A program made the translations under genes and the position numbers. Shown piece by piece: positions 23,378 to 29,851 of a stretch of 29,851 bases of DNA; position 1 is the stretch's first letter; every line of letters starts with the position of its first letter. The stretch is from JBKPCD01 sp046727175. GTDB taxonomy: Bacteria; Acidobacteriota; Vicinamibacteria; Vicinamibacterales; 2-12-FULL-66-21. The notes beneath the pieces were generated by a model. It was not told the DNA's origin. It did not search any database and worked only from the letters and a program-made list of their open reading frames with translations. The stretch lies in contig JBKPCD010000103.1 of the NCBI GenBank assembly GCA_046727175.1, forward strand, positions 1 through 29,851, written 5' to 3'.

Positions 23378-23605
23378 TCAGGTGAGCTCGGCATCCTCGT
23401 CCGACTCAAGTCCCACTCCATCGCGCGAACTCCGCGCGATGGGGCCCCCGGGTCGGCTCTGAGGATCTTTTACATACTTCAGGATTGCGCGCACGCGCGC
23501 GATTTCGGCGTGGAGCGCCTCGATGCATCCGGCCTGCGATTCGTGGGGAACGTCGGTCGGCACGCCGCAGAAAGGGCAAACCTTCGGCAAAGGAGGTGGC
23601 AACAT
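23378..23605 (-). CDS. Small Cys-rich (zinc-ribbon-like) protein
   Basis: This 75-residue open frame begins MLPPPLPKV, followed by 'CPFCGVPTDVPHESQAGC' and an amphipathic helix 'IEALHAEIARVRAILKYV'. The Cys-x2-Cys plus His and a later Cys look like half a zinc-binding site, and the helix could pair it into a dimer. I have an impression that short proteins with a CPxCG...VPHESQ...C core occur in acidobacteria, but I cannot name a family. The last third ('SRPGGPIARSSRDGVGLESD') is encoded by a GC palindrome (23418-23442) and looks acquired from a repeat. It is on the same strand as the sigma gene, 121 nt upstream. There is no clear ribosome binding site. Confidence 0.55.
   Translation of the reverse strand: MLPPPLPKVCPFCGVPTDVPHESQAGCIEALHAEIARVRAILKYVKDPQSRPGGPIARSSRDGVGLESDEDAELT
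23418..23442. repeat. 10-bp perfect inverted repeat inside the small Cys-rich gene
   Basis: CCATCGCGCG and CGCGCGATGG flank a 5-nt loop AACTC, followed by GGGGCCCCC as in other repeats in this window. It lies in the 3' third of the gene at 23378-23605. Confidence 0.6.
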
Positions 23606-23890
23606 CGCAGACGCTTTACGGCACGCTACTCATGGGAACACACGACGTCGTGCAAAATCGGCACCACGATTGTCGGCAGAAATGCGCCCTTGGCCCGTGG
23701 TACCGTCTGCGGCCAAGGCGGGCCGCGAACGCGGTCCCGCGCCGCGCGAGGCGGGGTGGGGCCCCGCGAACATTGAGAAATGTAGCTCGGTGGCTCGCGT
23801 TCGGGGTTCGGGAGCATTGAGAATGATGTTCGGGATTCGCTTCACCCGTATGATGCCAGATTCACGGCGAAGTAATGCAGCAGCTCATTC
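23606..23890. other. Intergenic region with repeated words and a candidate promoter
   Basis: This 285-nt gap between divergent genes contains GC-rich inverted words around 23709-23767 (including GTGGGGCCCCGC). Two similar segments, CATTGAGAAATG near 23773 and CATTGAGAATG near 23815, each sit beside a TTCGGG-like word. TATGAT at 23849-23854 could be a -10 box for the epimerase gene at 23891, with a leader of about 30 nt. No coding frame here is convincing. Confidence 0.35.
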
Positions 23891-24823
23891 ATGCGCGTTC
23901 TGGTGACGGGCGGGACGGGTTATCTCGGCGGGGCGATCGTGCGCGCGTTCGAGCGGCACGGCCACACGCCGCTCGTGTTCGCACGACGCGCCACGGCGGC
24001 CGTTGCTGCCGGAACGCCAGTTGCGGGCGACATCCGCGACCGCACTGCCGTCTTCGACGCGGTGCGGAAGGCAGACGCCGTCTGCCATTCGGCTGCGCTC
24101 GTCTCGGGGTGGAGCCGCCGCCTGCAGGATTTCGACGAGGTCAATGTCGGCGGCCTGCAGAACGTCCTCGATGCTGCGCAGGCCGGCGGGGTCACGAAGG
24201 TCGTCTACACGTCGTCATTCCTGGCGATGCCCCCCGCGGATCAACCGGCAGTGCTCGCCGGTAACGACTATCAGCGAACGAAGGCGGCGGCGCGTCGCGT
24301 TGCGCGCGCTGCCGCACAGCGTGGACTGCCGATCGTGACGATGGTGCCGGGGGTTGTGTACGGCCCTGGAGCATCGACTGAAGGAAACCTCGTTGGAAAA
24401 ATGGTGCGCGATCATCTTGCGGGCCGGCTGCCGGGAGTGCTGGGCGGGGATCGTATCTGGTCGTTCGCGTGGATCGACGACGTTGCGGACGCACACGTGA
24501 TGGCTCTCGAGCGGGCGCCCGCAGGATCTGAATATCAGGTGGGCGGCGAGAACGTGCCACAGGTGCGGCTGTTCGAAATCGTGCGCGAGCTGACTGGCCG
24601 CCCGTTGCCGCGCCGGATCCCGTTCCTCGTCGCCAACGCGCTCGCGTTGGTCGATGCGACGCGTGCACGCATCTTCGGTGCCTCGCCACAACTCACCCCC
24701 GGCACCGTCGAGATCCTCCGCCACGACTGGCCACTCGACAGCACGCGCAGCATCGACGAGCTCGGCTATCGCATTACGCCGTTGGCTGATGGCGTCCGAA
24801 CGCTATTGACGTCCATCACCTGA
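23891..24823 (+). CDS. NAD(P)-dependent epimerase/dehydratase, extended SDR family
   Basis: This 310-residue extended short-chain dehydrogenase has the Rossmann motif 'VTGGTGYLGGAIV' at the N-terminus, a conserved 'HSAALVSGW', and the catalytic Tyr-x3-Lys in 'YQRTK', with 'TSS' upstream as the third catalytic position. The tail has 'VPGVVYGPG' and 'AWIDDVADAHVMALE', typical of dihydroflavonol-reductase-like and sugar-epimerase-like SDRs. The substrate cannot be fixed from sequence; candidates include nucleotide sugars and hopanoid-linked sugars. ATG 23891 starts exactly at the Rossmann strand (MRVLVTGG). An 8-bp-period array begins at its stop codon. Confidence 0.9.
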   Translation: MRVLVTGGTGYLGGAIVRAFERHGHTPLVFARRATAAVAAGTPVAGDIRDRTAVFDAVRKADAVCHSAALVSGWSRRLQDFDEVNVGGLQNVLDAAQAGGVTKVVYTSSFLAMPPADQPAVLAGNDYQRTKAAARRVARAAAQRGLPIVTMVPGVVYGPGASTEGNLVGKMVRDHLAGRLPGVLGGDRIWSFAWIDDVADAHVMALERAPAGSEYQVGGENVPQVRLFEIVRELTGRPLPRRIPFLVANALALVDATRARIFGASPQLTPGTVEILRHDWPLDSTRSIDELGYRITPLADGVRTLLTSIT

Positions 24824-24877
24824 TCGCTCGAACGTGCGAACCACCGAGCGACCGAGCCACCGATCTACTGAGCTACC
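24822..24877 (+). repeat. Seven-unit degenerate 8-bp tandem array
   Basis: Units of 8 nt each begin with GA, have C at position 4 and end in C or T: GATCGCTC, GAACGTGC, GAACCACC, GAGCGACC, GAGCCACC, GATCTACT, GAGCTACC. The array begins within the TGA stop codon of the epimerase gene. A 7-bp stem CCGCGCG-N7-CGCGCGG follows at about 24884-24904. Confidence 0.6.
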
Positions 24878-24883
24878 GTCGTC

Positions 24884-24904
24884 CCCGCGCGCCAGACACG
24901 CGCG
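24884..24904 (+). terminator. Short hairpin after the 8-bp array
   Basis: CCGCGCG and CGCGCGG are perfect inverted copies around a 7-nt loop (CCAGACA). It lies between the epimerase stop and the rhomboid promoter, so it may end the upstream transcript. No T-tract follows. Confidence 0.35.
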
Positions 24905-24918
24905 GATCGGTGTTATAT

Positions 24919-24938
24919 GCTTGAACGAATGTTCAAGC
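24919..24938 (+). promoter_or_regulatory. Palindrome across the rhomboid start codon, SOS-box-like
   Basis: GCTTGAAC-GAAT-GTTCAAGC is a perfect 8-bp inverted repeat with a 4-nt spacer containing the first two bases of ATG 24929. Its core GAAC-N4-GTTC (24923-24934) has the layout of the LexA site of Gram-positive bacteria. It overlaps the candidate -10 box TATGCT (24916-24921), the position of a repressor site. A role in mRNA structure at the start codon is the alternative. Confidence 0.45.
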
Positions 24939-25786
24939 GACAGAGAACCGGATCCGTGGTGTGCTCCTCATGCGGATCCCTCGTCGGCGTGAACGACGAT
25001 CGCTGCTACAACTGCGGCCGCAGAAATCCTGGCCTTTGGGGCTTCGGCCCGATGCTGCGGCAGTTCGGGAACGATCTGGGCTTCCTGACGCTCGTCGTGT
25101 ACGGCTGTTCGGCGCTATATGTCATTAGCCTGATCATCACTGCGGGTCATGGCGGCAACCTCGTGGGCAGCGGAAACCCGCTGACGCTCTTCTCACCGGA
25201 CCCCTACGCGATGATCATGCTGGGGGCGAGCGGAGCCGCACCCGTCTTCGAGTTTGCGCGATGGTGGACGCTCTTGAGCGCCGGATGGCTCCACGGCGGC
25301 GTCCTGCACATCCTCTTCAACATGATGTGGGTCCGCCAGCTGGGCCCGCCGACCGCCGACATCTACGGACCGGGCAAGATGGTGATCATCTATACCGTGG
25401 CGAGCGTTGTTGGCTTTTTCATGAGCAGCGCCGCCGGCGTCCTCCTGCCGGGGATTCCGATCATCGGCGGCGCTCCGCTGACGCTTGGCGCGTCCGCCGC
25501 AATATTCGGATTGCTCGGCGCGCTCGTGTACTACGGACGTCGGGGCGGAAGCTCCATGATTCGCGCGGAAGCCATGGGATACGCGACAACCTTGTTCGTC
25601 ATGGGCCTGATCATGCCAGGCGTGGACAACTACGCGCATGCGGGTGGATTCCTCGGCGGCTACGCTGCCGGCATCTGGCTGGATCCGTTGAAGCCCGAAC
25701 GAATGGACCACCTCGTCGGCGCGATTATCTGCCTCGGCCTGACCGCGCTTTCCATCATTGCGTCCGTCGTGACCTTCTTCGTATGA
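24929..25786 (+). CDS. Rhomboid intramembrane serine protease with N-terminal zinc ribbon
   Basis: This 285-residue protease starts with a four-Cys zinc ribbon ('CSSCG' ... 'CYNCGRR', about 12-35). Six or seven hydrophobic helices follow. Rhomboid signatures are complete: 'HGGVLHILFNMMWVRQLGP' for helix 2, the catalytic Ser189 in 'LGASAAIFGLLGAL', and the catalytic His237 in 'NYAHAGGFLGG'. Rhomboids cut single-pass membrane proteins within the bilayer. The cytoplasmic zinc ribbon may recruit a partner. An in-frame ATG at 24917 is possible, but ATG 24929 has a TATGCT box 7 nt upstream, the leaderless spacing. The next SDR gene starts 7 nt after its stop. Confidence 0.92.
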   Translation: MFKRQRTGSVVCSSCGSLVGVNDDRCYNCGRRNPGLWGFGPMLRQFGNDLGFLTLVVYGCSALYVISLIITAGHGGNLVGSGNPLTLFSPDPYAMIMLGASGAAPVFEFARWWTLLSAGWLHGGVLHILFNMMWVRQLGPPTADIYGPGKMVIIYTVASVVGFFMSSAAGVLLPGIPIIGGAPLTLGASAAIFGLLGALVYYGRRGGSSMIRAEAMGYATTLFVMGLIMPGVDNYAHAGGFLGGYAAGIWLDPLKPERMDHLVGAIICLGLTALSIIASVVTFFV

Positions 25787-25792
25787 AACGCC

Positions 25793-26830
25793 GTGCGTAA
25801 GCCCGTCGTGCTCATCACCGGGGCGGGCGGCGAGATCGGGCACGGCTTGATCGATCGACTGGCCGGGAGGCCCGAGCGCGCAATCGTCACGCTCGACATC
25901 GCGCGCCTCGATCCATCGATTGCTTCCAGAGTCGATCGAGAGATCACCGGGTCGATTCTGGATCGTGGGCTGCTCGAGCGGATCCTGGCGGAGTTCCAGG
26001 TGGAGTTGATCTTTCATCTCGCCGCACTGCTCTCGACACGATCGGAGTTCACGCCGATCACCGCACACGAGGTCAACGTCGGCGGCACCTTGAACCTACT
26101 GGAATTCGCGCAGCATGAAGCCGAGTCGCACGGCAAGCCGGTCGTCTTCATGTATCCCTCTTCCATCGCCGCGTACGGCTTGCCGGACCTTCAAACGAAG
26201 AACGCCGCGGGGCGCGTCAAGGAAGACGATTGGATGCAGCCGACGACGATGTACGGCTGCAACAAACTGTATTGCGAGCGACTCGGCGCGTACTACGCGA
26301 TGCACTACAAGCAGCTCGCGGCCGAGCGTACGAGCGGGAGAGTGGACTTCCGCTGCGTACGATTCCCGGGTCTCATCTCGGCGTTGACGATGCCGTCCGG
26401 CGGAACGTCGGATTACGGACCGGAGATGATTCACGCGGCCGCGAAAGGAGAGCCGTACGCGTGCTTCGTGCGGCCCGACACGCGAATTCCGTTCATGGCA
26501 ATGCCCGACGGTGTCGATGCGCTGCTGCGTCTCGCGGCCGTTCCGCGAGAGAGCCTGTCGCGCACGGCGTACAACGTGACGGCGTTCAATCCATTGGCGG
26601 CCGAAATGCGCGCGGCCGTTCTCGAGGCATTTTCTGGAGCGGAGATCACGTGGGAAGTCGACACGAAGCGCCAGCGCATTGTCGATTCGTGGCCCGCGGA
26701 TGTCGACGACACCGCCGCGCGGCGCGATTGGAACTTCGAGCCGCGCTACGGATTCGCGGAATCGTTCAGCGAATATCTGATTCCGAGGATTCGGGAGCGC
26801 TACGCGTCAAAGGTGCTAGGGTCGTGCTGA
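25793..26830 (+). CDS. Extended SDR, L-threonine 3-dehydrogenase/epimerase-like
   Basis: This 345-residue extended SDR has the Rossmann motif 'LITGAGGEIGHGL', 'IFHLAALLS', 'YPSSIAAYG' and catalytic 'YGCNK'. The later stretch 'VRFPGLISALTMPSGGTSDY' followed by 'CFVRPDTRIPFMAMPDGVDA' closely resembles short-chain L-threonine 3-dehydrogenases, which oxidise threonine to 2-amino-3-ketobutyrate, and related UDP-sugar epimerases (GALE-like). The GTG start at 25793 gives MRKPVVLITG; no in-frame ATG fits better. It lies 7 nt after the rhomboid gene, so the two are probably co-transcribed. No 2-amino-3-ketobutyrate ligase gene is in view, so the threonine role is tentative. Confidence 0.88.
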   Translation: MRKPVVLITGAGGEIGHGLIDRLAGRPERAIVTLDIARLDPSIASRVDREITGSILDRGLLERILAEFQVELIFHLAALLSTRSEFTPITAHEVNVGGTLNLLEFAQHEAESHGKPVVFMYPSSIAAYGLPDLQTKNAAGRVKEDDWMQPTTMYGCNKLYCERLGAYYAMHYKQLAAERTSGRVDFRCVRFPGLISALTMPSGGTSDYGPEMIHAAAKGEPYACFVRPDTRIPFMAMPDGVDALLRLAAVPRESLSRTAYNVTAFNPLAAEMRAAVLEAFSGAEITWEVDTKRQRIVDSWPADVDDTAARRDWNFEPRYGFAESFSEYLIPRIRERYASKVLGSC

Positions 26831-26845
26831 CGGTGCTGACGAACA

Positions 26846-27205
26846 ATGCCGAAGCTGACTGTTGAAGGGTTCGAGCCTGTCGAAGTCGAGTCAGGGAAGC
26901 GGCTCGTCCTGGCGATTGAGCAGGACGCCGGTGTAGATGTGCTCCACGCTTGCGGAGGGAACGCCCGGTGCACGACATGCCGCGTCGAGTTCATTGGCGG
27001 CGAACCGGATCGGATGACGCTCGCCGAAGAGCAGGTCCTCGCCGCGCGAGGTGTGGTCGGTGCGCGACTGTCATGTCAAATCACGTGCGACTGGGACATG
27101 ACCGTGCGCGCGATCTCCCGACTTCAAGGAAGCGGCCGGCCGGACGCCGGACCGCCACCGGCTCCATTCATTACCCCGCCGCCGCAGTGGATTGAAAAAC
27201 TCTGA
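26846..27205 (+). CDS. 2Fe-2S ferredoxin (adrenodoxin/plant type)
   Basis: This 119-residue ferredoxin has the cluster pattern Cys36-x5-Cys42-x2-Cys45 in 'HACGGNARCTTCRVEF' and a fourth Cys at Cys77 in 'GARLSCQITC', as expected for the beta-grasp 2Fe-2S fold. The core ends near residue 92, and a Pro/Gly-rich tail ('DAGPPPAPFITPPPQWIEKL') follows, possibly a docking arm. It would pass single electrons to an oxygenase, reductase or Fe-S assembly partner that is not in this window. ATG 26846 starts right at the first strand (MPKLTVEGFEPVEV). It lies 15 nt after the SDR gene, so it is probably the third gene of the rhomboid operon. Confidence 0.93.
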   Translation: MPKLTVEGFEPVEVESGKRLVLAIEQDAGVDVLHACGGNARCTTCRVEFIGGEPDRMTLAEEQVLAARGVVGARLSCQITCDWDMTVRAISRLQGSGRPDAGPPPAPFITPPPQWIEKL

Positions 27206-27290
27206 ACAGAGTGACGGCGCCTCCGCGGCGCACGCTATACTCTCTGAACGGCGATCGAGAGATCGTCATCGACACGACTGAATCGCTCCC
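27206..27290 (+). promoter_or_regulatory. Gap with candidate promoter for the orphan permease
   Basis: TATACT at 27236-27241 is a good -10 candidate, leaving a leader of about 42 nt before ATG 27291. A 6-bp inverted repeat ACTCTG-AA-CAGAGT (27199-27212) spans the ferredoxin stop. This gene lacks the short spacing seen at other starts. Confidence 0.35.
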
Positions 27291-29732
27291 ATGCAAGATA
27301 TACGCGCCGCGCTCCGGGCCCTGGCGCGCAAACCCGGCTTCGCAGCAATTGCGATCTGCACGCTTGCGATTGGCATCGGCGGCAACGCCGCCATCTTCAG
27401 CATCATTGACAGGGTACTGTTGCAGCCCCTCCCGTATCCGCGCCCCGATCGGCTCGTGATGCCGTGGGAGTACAGCGCCGAAGTTAAGGAGCGGACCGGT
27501 TTCGATCGCCTGCCATCCTCGCCGGGCGATGTCACCGACTTCCGGACACGCAATCGGACCTTCCAGGGCCTCGCGTCCATGCGCGCCGAACGCGTGAACC
27601 TCACGGGAACCGGCGAGCCCGAGCGCATCGGTGCCGTTCGCGTCAGCCATGAATTCCTGGACGTGCTCGGCGTCAGGCCGGTGCTCGGCCGCGGTTTCAG
27701 TGGCAACGATGCTCCCGGCGAACGGCGCGTGTTGATTGGGTACAGGTTGTGGGAGCGCCGATTCGGTAGCGATCCCGGCATCCTCGGCCGCACGATCCTG
27801 CTGAACGGTGAGCCGGCGACGGTTCTTGGCGTCCTGCCCGGCTGGTTCAACTTTCCCGGCAGCGAACTGCCAGCAGGTCTCGGGTTTACGCCCAACCCGG
27901 AGATCTGGACGCTCGATATCCTCGGCCCGGCGCAGCAGAGCAGCCGCGGCGGAAAAAGCTTCGCGCTCGTGGGTCGCCTGCGCGATGACGCGACCCTCCG
28001 CGCAGCGGAGGCTGACCTCGGCGCGATCGCAGCCGACATCGCAAGGCAGTATCCCGCCTCGAACGCTGGGTGGACGATTCGAGTCATGCCACTGCGCGAG
28101 CAGCTCGTCGGCGGTGTGCGATCGGCGCTCCTCGTTCTGCTGACCGCGGTTGGGTTCGTTCTCCTCATCGCCTGCGTGAACGTTGCGAACCTGCTTCTGG
28201 TGCGTGCCGCAAGCCGCCAACGGGAGATGTGCGTCCGGCTTGCGATTGGGGCCGATCGACGTCGACTCGTGCGGCAGCTTCTCGTCGAGAGCCTCGTGTT
28301 ATCCGTTCTGGCGGGGGCTGTCGGGCTGTTTGTGGCTTGGTCGACGCTGCACGTCCTGCTCGCGACGTCGCCGCTGAACGTACCGGGCGTCTCGGCCGCT
28401 GGTCTCGATCTCCGTGTGGCTCTTTTCACGCTCGTGGTGTCCGTGGTGACCGGCCTTGCCTTCGGCGTCGCGCCCGCGATTCAGACGACGCAATCCGACG
28501 TTGCGGAAGGATTGCGGGACGGCACGCGCGGAAGTGTCGGCAGCCGTCGCGCACACCGGATGCGCCACACGCTCGTCGTCCTCGAGGTTGCGCTTGCCGT
28601 CGTGCTGCTCGTCGGCGCGGTGCTGTTGACAAGGACGTTCGTGCGCCTGCTCAGCGTCGACACCGGCTTCCGCACGGAAGGCGTGCTGACGATCGAGGTC
28701 GCGCTTCCGCGAACTGCGTACCCGAATGCTGCTGCCCCAGATTTCTTCGAGCGGCTCATCGCTCGCCTCTCCCAAGTGCCTGGAGTTCAGGGCGCTGCGG
28801 TCACCTCCGGGCTGCCGCTTACCGGTCCAGAGAACCTCCGGCAAATCACGGTCGAGGGGCGCCCGCGACCGGAGCCAGGCAGCGAAACCATCGCGGACTA
28901 TCGCGTCATCACGCCCGAATATTTCCGGATCATGGATATGCCGCTGCTCTCGGGTGAGCTGTGGAGGGCAACGCCGATGCCCGACGCGGCGCCCACTCTG
29001 CTGGTCAACGCGACGATGGCGGCGACTCTGTGGCCGGGCGAGAATCCCATCGGGAAACACCTGAAGCTCACGAGCTTCGATCAGCCGGGCCCGTGGTTCA
29101 CCGTCATCGGGGTCGTCGGCGACACGCGGCAGACGGGACTCGACAGTGCCCTGCGGCCCCAGGTGTACGTCCATCAGCGGACGGATCCGTATCAGCAGAT
29201 GGTGGTAGTCCTGCGGACCGGCGGTGACCCGCTCGGTTTTGCCGCCGTCGCGCGCGCCGCCGTCCTCGAGCTCGATCGCGATCAGCCGGTGGGCCGCATC
29301 CGGACGATGAAATCTGTCGTCGATGAATCGGTCGCGAATCGGCGGTTCACGATGTGCCTCGTGGCGACGTTCGCCGTTCTCGCGCTCGGCCTCTCGCTCC
29401 TGGGGTTGTACGCAGTCGTGTCGTATTCGGTAGCCGAGCGCACGCGTGAAATGGGTGTGCGCCTCGCACTCGGAGCGAGCCCGCACAGCCTGTTGCGTCT
29501 CGTGCTGACGGAAGGGCTGACACTGGCGGCCGGTGGAGTCGCGGCCGGCCTTGCCGCGTCGTTCGTGCTGACCCGCTCGATGCAGAGCCTCCTGTTTGGT
29601 ATAGCCGCTCACGATGCGACGACGTTCATCGTCGTTCCGCTACTGCTTCTGACGGCATCGGCTCTCGGTTGCCTCGCTCCTGCACGCCGTGCGATGCGGG
29701 TCGACCCCATGGTGACGCTCCGATCGGAATAG
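27291..29732 (+). CDS. Duplicated MacB/FtsX-type orphan permease (ADOP family)
   Basis: This 813-residue membrane protein starts 'MQDIRAALRALARKPGFAAI', the typical start of acidobacterial duplicated orphan permeases (ADOP). Each half has a MacB-like periplasmic domain followed by an FtsX domain. The first half has a helix at about 18-42, a periplasmic part to about 270, and three helices by about 400. The second half has a helix at about 430-447, a periplasmic part to about 685, and three helices by about 805. 'VRLAIGADRRRLVRQLLVES' and 'VRLALGASPHSLLRLVLTEG' are the paired coupling loops. MacB transporters use an ATPase to drive periplasmic work, but no ATPase gene is adjacent. Function is unknown; lipoprotein, peptide or drug handling at the envelope is the usual guess. 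Confidence 0.94.
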   Translation: MQDIRAALRALARKPGFAAIAICTLAIGIGGNAAIFSIIDRVLLQPLPYPRPDRLVMPWEYSAEVKERTGFDRLPSSPGDVTDFRTRNRTFQGLASMRAERVNLTGTGEPERIGAVRVSHEFLDVLGVRPVLGRGFSGNDAPGERRVLIGYRLWERRFGSDPGILGRTILLNGEPATVLGVLPGWFNFPGSELPAGLGFTPNPEIWTLDILGPAQQSSRGGKSFALVGRLRDDATLRAAEADLGAIAADIARQYPASNAGWTIRVMPLREQLVGGVRSALLVLLTAVGFVLLIACVNVANLLLVRAASRQREMCVRLAIGADRRRLVRQLLVESLVLSVLAGAVGLFVAWSTLHVLLATSPLNVPGVSAAGLDLRVALFTLVVSVVTGLAFGVAPAIQTTQSDVAEGLRDGTRGSVGSRRAHRMRHTLVVLEVALAVVLLVGAVLLTRTFVRLLSVDTGFRTEGVLTIEVALPRTAYPNAAAPDFFERLIARLSQVPGVQGAAVTSGLPLTGPENLRQITVEGRPRPEPGSETIADYRVITPEYFRIMDMPLLSGELWRATPMPDAAPTLLVNATMAATLWPGENPIGKHLKLTSFDQPGPWFTVIGVVGDTRQTGLDSALRPQVYVHQRTDPYQQMVVVLRTGGDPLGFAAVARAAVLELDRDQPVGRIRTMKSVVDESVANRRFTMCLVATFAVLALGLSLLGLYAVVSYSVAERTREMGVRLALGASPHSLLRLVLTEGLTLAAGGVAAGLAASFVLTRSMQSLLFGIAAHDATTFIVVPLLLLTASALGCLAPARRAMRVDPMVTLRSE

Positions 29733-29751
29733 CGCGGAGGTCCAACTCTCT

Positions 29752-29851
29752 CCGGGGGACTGCGTCCCCCGGACCCCCTCACGCCGTCGCTCGCGGGGCC
29801 CCCATTGCCCCGCTCCGCTCCGGCGGGCTCACTCGCTGCGCGCGTTCGCTG
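29752..29851 (+). repeat. Dispersed palindromic element, copy 3, cut by the window edge
   Basis: The hairpin at 29752-29772 (CCGGGGGAC / TGC / GTCCCCCGG, perfect 9-bp stem) begins 20 nt after the permease stop. The next 75 nt match copy 1 closely, with two short insertions (ACGCC, CGCTC). The loop differs from copy 1 by one base. It reaches the right edge, so its end is not seen. Confidence 0.7.

Noticed and set aside
23257..23421. 55-residue N-terminal extension of the sigma factor
   Set aside because: Low-complexity Ala/Pro/Arg sequence overlapping intergenic repeats and the end of the small Cys-rich gene; ECF sigma factors are normally about 190 residues, as obtained from ATG 23256.
23523..23906. 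127-residue plus-strand open frame before the epimerase
   Set aside because: It runs over GC-rich intergenic repeats and into the start of the epimerase gene, with no domain or plausible start signal.

Overview
The window is G+C-rich bacterial chromosomal DNA from a diderm: lipid A genes lpxD and lpxB, an outer-membrane barrel and many exported proteins. The best fit is Acidobacteriota, probably a soil Vicinamibacteria-like lineage. The main reasons are an 813-residue duplicated MacB-type permease without an ATPase (the 'acidobacterial duplicated orphan permease' type), secreted HEAT-repeat proteins behind an ECF sigma/anti-sigma pair, and secreted proteins that recall acidobacterial families. 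This assignment is inference, as there is no rRNA or marker gene to confirm it. I see no tRNA, rRNA, CRISPR array, prophage or intact insertion sequence.

Layout. 1-89: 3' end of a small lmo0937-type membrane protein. 133-747 (-): exported protein of unknown function. 841-1566: Mit_KHE1-like protein. 1626-7552: envelope block lpxD, active M16 protease, inactive M16 paralogue with a LolA-like tail, lpxB. 7651-9928: three tightly packed exported proteins (unknown, matrixin-like metalloprotease, outer-membrane barrel). 10017-12340: osmoprotectant-type ABC importer with permease and binding protein fused. 12605-15355: aconitase. 15525-16231: VapBC-type toxin-antitoxin pair. 16299-18614: overlapping genes for QueG, a UdgX-type uracil-DNA binding protein and an AlgH/YqgE protein. 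18844-23256 (-): operon of ECF sigma factor, zinc-finger anti-sigma factor, a Gly-Pro-pentad/coiled-coil/TPR/HEAT protein and a second HEAT protein. 23378-23605 (-): small Cys-rich protein. 23891-27205: SDR epimerase, zinc-ribbon rhomboid protease, threonine-dehydrogenase-like SDR and a 2Fe-2S ferredoxin. 27291-29732: orphan duplicated permease.

Two themes cut across the genes. First, many operon-leading genes have a TANNNT box only 6-7 nt before the start codon, which implies leaderless transcripts and helps fix the starts, including a TTG for lpxD. Second, intergenic DNA is full of short structured repeats: a palindromic element in three copies (15374, 22589, 29752), a 20-bp repeat before the aconitase gene, inverted arrays of heptamers between convergent genes at 18626-18828, and an 8-bp-period array at 24822-24877.

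The most unusual unit is the sigma/anti-sigma/HEAT/HEAT operon. It pairs a transmembrane regulator with two exported repeat proteins, one carrying twelve exact Gly-X-Gly-Pro-hydrophobic pentads, the other HEAT repeats of exactly 32 residues that alternate between two subtypes. Other points worth following are the UdgX KRRIH signature and a GAAC-N4-GTTC palindrome lying across the rhomboid start codon.
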